NCBI RefSeq assembly: GCF_028554725.1
Contig: NC_071670.1
Location: 69,601,001-69,665,000 of the forward strand
DNA: 64,000 nucleotides
Direction of reading: 5' to 3'
From: Zeugodacus cucurbitae
Lineage: Eukaryota > Arthropoda > Insecta > Diptera > Tephritidae
How positions within the stretch are numbered: position 1 is the stretch's first letter; each line of letters begins with the position of its first letter. Below are positions 61,001 to 64,000 of this stretch, piece by piece. A program made the position numbers and the translations under genes. The notes beneath the pieces were generated by a model. It worked only from the letters and a program-made list of their open reading frames with translations. It did not search any database and was not told the origin of the DNA.

Positions 61001-62858
61001 TCTATCTCTATCTCTATCTCTATCTCTATCTCTATCTCTATCTCTATCTCTATCTCTATCTCTATCTCTATCTCTATCTCTATCTCTATCTCTATCTCTA
61101 TCTCTATCTCTATCTCTATCTCTATCTCTATCTCTATCTCTATCTCTATATCTATCTCTATCTCTATCTCTATCTCTATCTCTATCTCTATCTCTATCTC
61201 TATCTCTATCTCTATCTCTATCTCTATCTCTATCTCTATCTCTATCTTTATCTCTATCTCTATCTCTATCTCTATCTCTATCTCTATCTCTATCTCTATC
61301 TCTATCTCTATCTCTATCTCTATCTCTATCTCTATCTCTATCTCTATCTCTATCTCTATCTCTATCTCTATCTCTATCTCAATCCATCTTTATCCTTATC
61401 TTTATTGTCATACTCACATTGTAGTGTCCATTTTCTTGTAAGCTAATATATAGAAATATATTCAATAGTCCCACAAACTCCGTCGTAATGAAACCGATCA
61501 CGAATAAGAAGAAACTTTGTCCATAGGTAACCTTAAAGAGTGGTGGCTGCAAGCTGGACCTCGAACGCAATTTCGATCCGATTTCCGCCTTCAGTATGGA
61601 AATGTATGCAATCAATCCGATGAGCATTAGTAATCCTGAAAATTTAACAATTAAAGCATTAGTCGAGATATTAAAAAAATAATCTTAATTTTCGAACAAT
61701 AAACTAAATACATACAAACACTTTTCCAGCAATAAAATTGAGATGATATAAATTCATTTTATTGCATTTTTTGGATATAATTTATTAGTTTGAACTTTGT
61801 ATCTACTTATATATAAATATATATTCTTTTTCCTTTAGTTATACATATAATATATAGTATAGAGCACCTCTACTCACCCGACACGATGAACATTATGCCC
61901 GCACTGAAGTAATATAAATTATTCTGATGCGAACAGGTGGGCACAAGGAAGACTATGAAGCTGATTAGAAGGAAGACGCCCGATGCCAGAAAGAACGGAC
62001 ACGACTTGGTGACGGTGTCTGTAGAATTGAGGCAATATTCTTTTATTTTGAAAATTATCGTACTTTCATTTATATATTTCACAATAAAGGATTTATTGAT
62101 AGTACGCGCACACACTCAAACACATTGAACAGGAGCAATTATTGCGCTCTAACAATTAAATAAAGCATACAAGAAATATTGCAAAACATAAAAAGGACAA
62201 TATTTGACTTTGTAATAAAGTGTTTTTCAATATGTATATGTATGTAGGGGCATCTTATACATCCATATGTATATTTGTTTGTATGTATAAATAAATGTGT
62301 AATAAACTAAAACTGATTTTCAATTGATATTGTTTACTTATGCAATCAAATTTATTGGCTTACCTGGTTGGTCTGAAAATATATTGGCTTTTATATATAA
62401 AGGGTATATTTTTATGCAAGTGGTTTTCAATAAGAAATAAAACATATATAACTTAATGTTATGGCCAAGAATTTAGAATTATTATCAAGTAAAGGGTTTG
62501 CCATTATGTTTTCAAAATGATTTGAGGCAAGTGACCGCCGCGGTTGGCTCGAATAAATGTCACTCGAGTGGCCCACTTTTTGCAGCATTTGCGGTCGTGT
62601 CTCAGCAACTAATGTTGTTCCGGAGTAAGTCTGTTCAACAGTTATAAAATGGCAAACCAAACTGGTTATCAATCAAGTGACAGCAGTCAAAAAGACCAAC
62701 TTTAAAAGCAATATTGCAACATGTCTAAAAGAAACACCCGTTATACATAAACGAGTATGCTAGTAGTTTTTATTAATTTAATCTTTGGATTTTTGAATTT
62801 ATACGATTACTTACTTTGGCTCTTATTGCTATGTGCGAACATTTGAAAATACAAATTG
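58030..62858 (-). CDS. stg1: Stargazin-like (CACNG/TARP family) tetraspan protein, 5'-partial
   Basis: Claudin-fold proteins of this family are auxiliary subunits of calcium channels or AMPA receptors. Exons in transcript order: 62815-62858 (likely), 62364-62372 (candidate 9-nt micro-exon), 61878-62018, 61418-61635, 60162-60475, 59240-60042 and 58030-59135. Phases agree throughout. TM2 (FFLASGVFLLISFIVFLV), TM3 (SAGIMFIVSGLLMLIGLIAY) and TM4 (FFLFVIGFITTEFVGLLNIF) are clear; TM1 and the first extracellular loop lie beyond the window. The long cytoplasmic tail (about 740 aa) has acidic, Gly- and Gln-rich runs and ends in GTAV, a class I PDZ ligand like that of vertebrate stargazin. The fly name stg1 is assigned from the TM3-TM4 pattern. 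Confidence 0.82.
60841..61380. repeat. 540-bp TATCTC hexanucleotide microsatellite
   Basis: Ninety contiguous hexamers TATCTC. Only two bases deviate: an A at 61150 and a T at 61248. Imperfect TATC/TTTATC words flank both sides (60785-60840, 61381-61406). It sits in an intron of the stargazin-like gene, 38 bases from the donor of exon 61418-61635. The Ser-Leu open frame across it is an artefact of the repeat. Confidence 0.97.
62364..62372 (-). other. Candidate 9-nt micro-exon of the stargazin-like gene
   Basis: On the minus strand: TATTTTCAG, then ACCAACCAG, then GTAAGCC. Both splice sites fit consensus. Nine bases keep the frame: without it the flanking exons join as ...SQNTVTKS, with it as ...SQNQPDTVTKS. 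It lies between exons 62815-62858 and 61878-62018, in the stretch just before TM2. Confidence 0.45.
62400..62741. mobile_element. MITE-like element, copy 3, in intron of stargazin-like gene
   Basis: 342 bp flanked by TA (62398-62399, 62742-62743) with ends AAGGGTAT... and ACGGGTGTTTC.... It shares the blocks ATGTTATGGCCAAGAATTTA and AAATGGCAAACCAAACT with the copies at 27095 and 35128. One end is 27 bases from the acceptor of the candidate micro-exon. Confidence 0.75.
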
Positions 62859-63140
62859 CTAGAAGAGTGTGTTAAATGGACACAATAAACAATTGCCATA
62901 AACATTCAAAGATTTATTATTACAACAACAACAACAATACATACTACAATTATGTGGAGCCAGCGATAATAATTTACATATACAAACTCATGTCCTCTAC
63001 GAAAATTAATTAAAAAAGAGCATACTTTTTTTTAATCAAGAGAAGGCAATGAATGAGTTGAGAAAGTGTTGAAAGGAAATATAAGAATATGATCAAAGAC
63101 TAAGAGTGATTAAGGGAGATGTTTCTATAAAGAAATGTAA
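62859..63140. other. Intron of the stargazin-like gene; nothing recognised
   Basis: Upstream exons with TM1 are not seen here, so this is presumably intron. It holds an ACAACAACAACAAC run at 62922-62936. Confidence 0.5.
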
Positions 63141-64000
63141 AAAATGAAGGATTATTTTTATATTCTCGCAACAAAGTTGCTAAGAGAGTATTATAGTTTC
63201 GTTCACATAACGGTTGTTTGTAACAACCAAAACTAAACGAAGCGAGTCAAAATCCGAATGTCTGTCTGTTCGTCCGTCCGTCCGTCTGTGCAAGCTGTAA
63301 CTTGAGTAAAAAATAAGATATCTTGATGAAATTTGGCACTCTTGCTTCTTGGCACCATAGGAAGGTTGCTTTCAAAATTGGCAAAATCGGACCACTGCCA
63401 CGCCCACAAAATGGCGAAAACCGAAAACAGATAAAGTGCCATAACTAAGTCATAAATAAAGCTTTGGATGTACTTTTTTTGAGGAAGTGGGCGTGGCCTC
63501 GCCCCCAAATAGGTTTTTAGTATATATCTCGCAAACCAATAAAGCTATATAAGCCAAACTTTCTGCAGTCGTTTTTTAGGCGCTTCTTAATACAGTCCAA
63601 AAATAAAAGAAATCGGATATTAACTACGCCCACCTCCCATATAAAGATTAGGTTGAAAATTACTAAAAGTGTGTTAACTCACTAACGAAACACCTTAGAA
63701 ACACTAAATTTTACAGAATAAATACCAGAAAGAAGCTGCACTCAGATTTTTTTACAAAATGGAAAATGGGCGTGGCATCTCCCACTTTTGTGTCAAAAAC
63801 CATATCTCAGGAACTACTCGACAGATTTCAATGAGATTCGGTATATAATATTTTCTTGACACCCTGATGACACGTGTGGAAAATTGATGAAATCGGTTCA
63901 CAACTACGACAACTTCCCATATAACTCAATTTTGAATTCCATCTGACTCCTTTACTTTATAAGATATACATCGGGAACCAATGAAGATAGCGAAATAAAA
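63141..64000. repeat. Dispersed repeat running off the window
   Basis: Contains a CTGT/CCGT run (63260-63290) and blocks such as CCACTGCCACGCCCACAAAA (63394-63413) and GGGCGTGGC (63487-63495 and 63769-63777). I recall similar phrases as dispersed sequence in fly genomes, possibly part of a retrotransposon, but cannot classify it. No long open frame of a transposon protein is seen. The GTCTGTCTGTTCGTCCGTC segment is typical of such repeats. Confidence 0.4.

Noticed and set aside
60828..61424. 198-aa Ser-Leu repeat open frame
   Set aside because: It is produced entirely by the TATCTC microsatellite, which has no stop in any register of that frame; it is inside an intron.
1..64000. CRISPR arrays, operons, phage or bacterial mobile elements
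   Set aside because: None seen; the window is clearly eukaryotic, with spliceosomal introns and an intron-bearing tRNA.

Overview
This window is eukaryotic DNA from a higher dipteran, most likely a tephritid fruit fly. The genes have short introns with GTAAGT/YAG borders and Drosophila-like products. Non-coding DNA is very AT-rich. The mobile elements (RTE-type retrotransposon copies ending in short tandem repeats, a DD41D 'rosa'-type Tc1/mariner element, several mariner relics) fit tephritids. Species assignment is inference; no single marker settles it. All exon models below were built by hand from reading frame, splice sites and codon phase.

Layout. (1) 4.1-7.2 kb, + strand: a proton-coupled oligopeptide transporter (SLC15/PTR2, yin/Opt1-like) lacking only its first exon(s). 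(2) 9.4-19.1 kb, - strand: a complete 21-exon full-length ABCA transporter (1957 aa by my model). One of its introns carries an opposite-strand two-exon gene for a DUF4729-like protein (10.5-11.7 kb). (3) 19.1-49.2 kb: about 30 kb with no recognisable protein-coding gene. It holds a DD41D transposon, a 2.8-kb RTE-like retrotransposon, three mariner families in decay, a MITE-like family, RTE 3' fragments, one intron-containing tRNA-Tyr(GTA) gene, an AT-rich block and some GC-richer islands. (4) 49.3-56.6 kb: a divergent pair, NUB1 (NEDD8/ubiquitin-like regulator with three UBA domains, - strand) and an OFD1-like centriolar LisH/coiled-coil protein (+ strand), separated by about 0.9 kb. (5) 57.1-57.4 kb: a 46-bp minisatellite. 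(6) 58.0-62.9 kb, - strand: the 3' part of a stargazin-like (CACNG/TARP-type) gene, with a 540-bp hexanucleotide array in one intron and a candidate 9-nt micro-exon beside a MITE copy. (7) 63.1-64.0 kb: a dispersed repeat running off the window.

The protein-coding genes do not form a pathway. Two are membrane transporters (peptide, lipid), NUB1 and OFD1 act in protein turnover and centriole/cilium biology, and the stargazin-like gene encodes a tetraspan membrane protein probably acting at synapses. The best leads are the candidate frame-neutral micro-exon next to a MITE, the retrotransposon inserted exactly in the loop of a hairpin, the nested DUF4729-like gene, and a MITE family sharing terminal sequence with the DD41D element. 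I found no unequivocally new molecular system.
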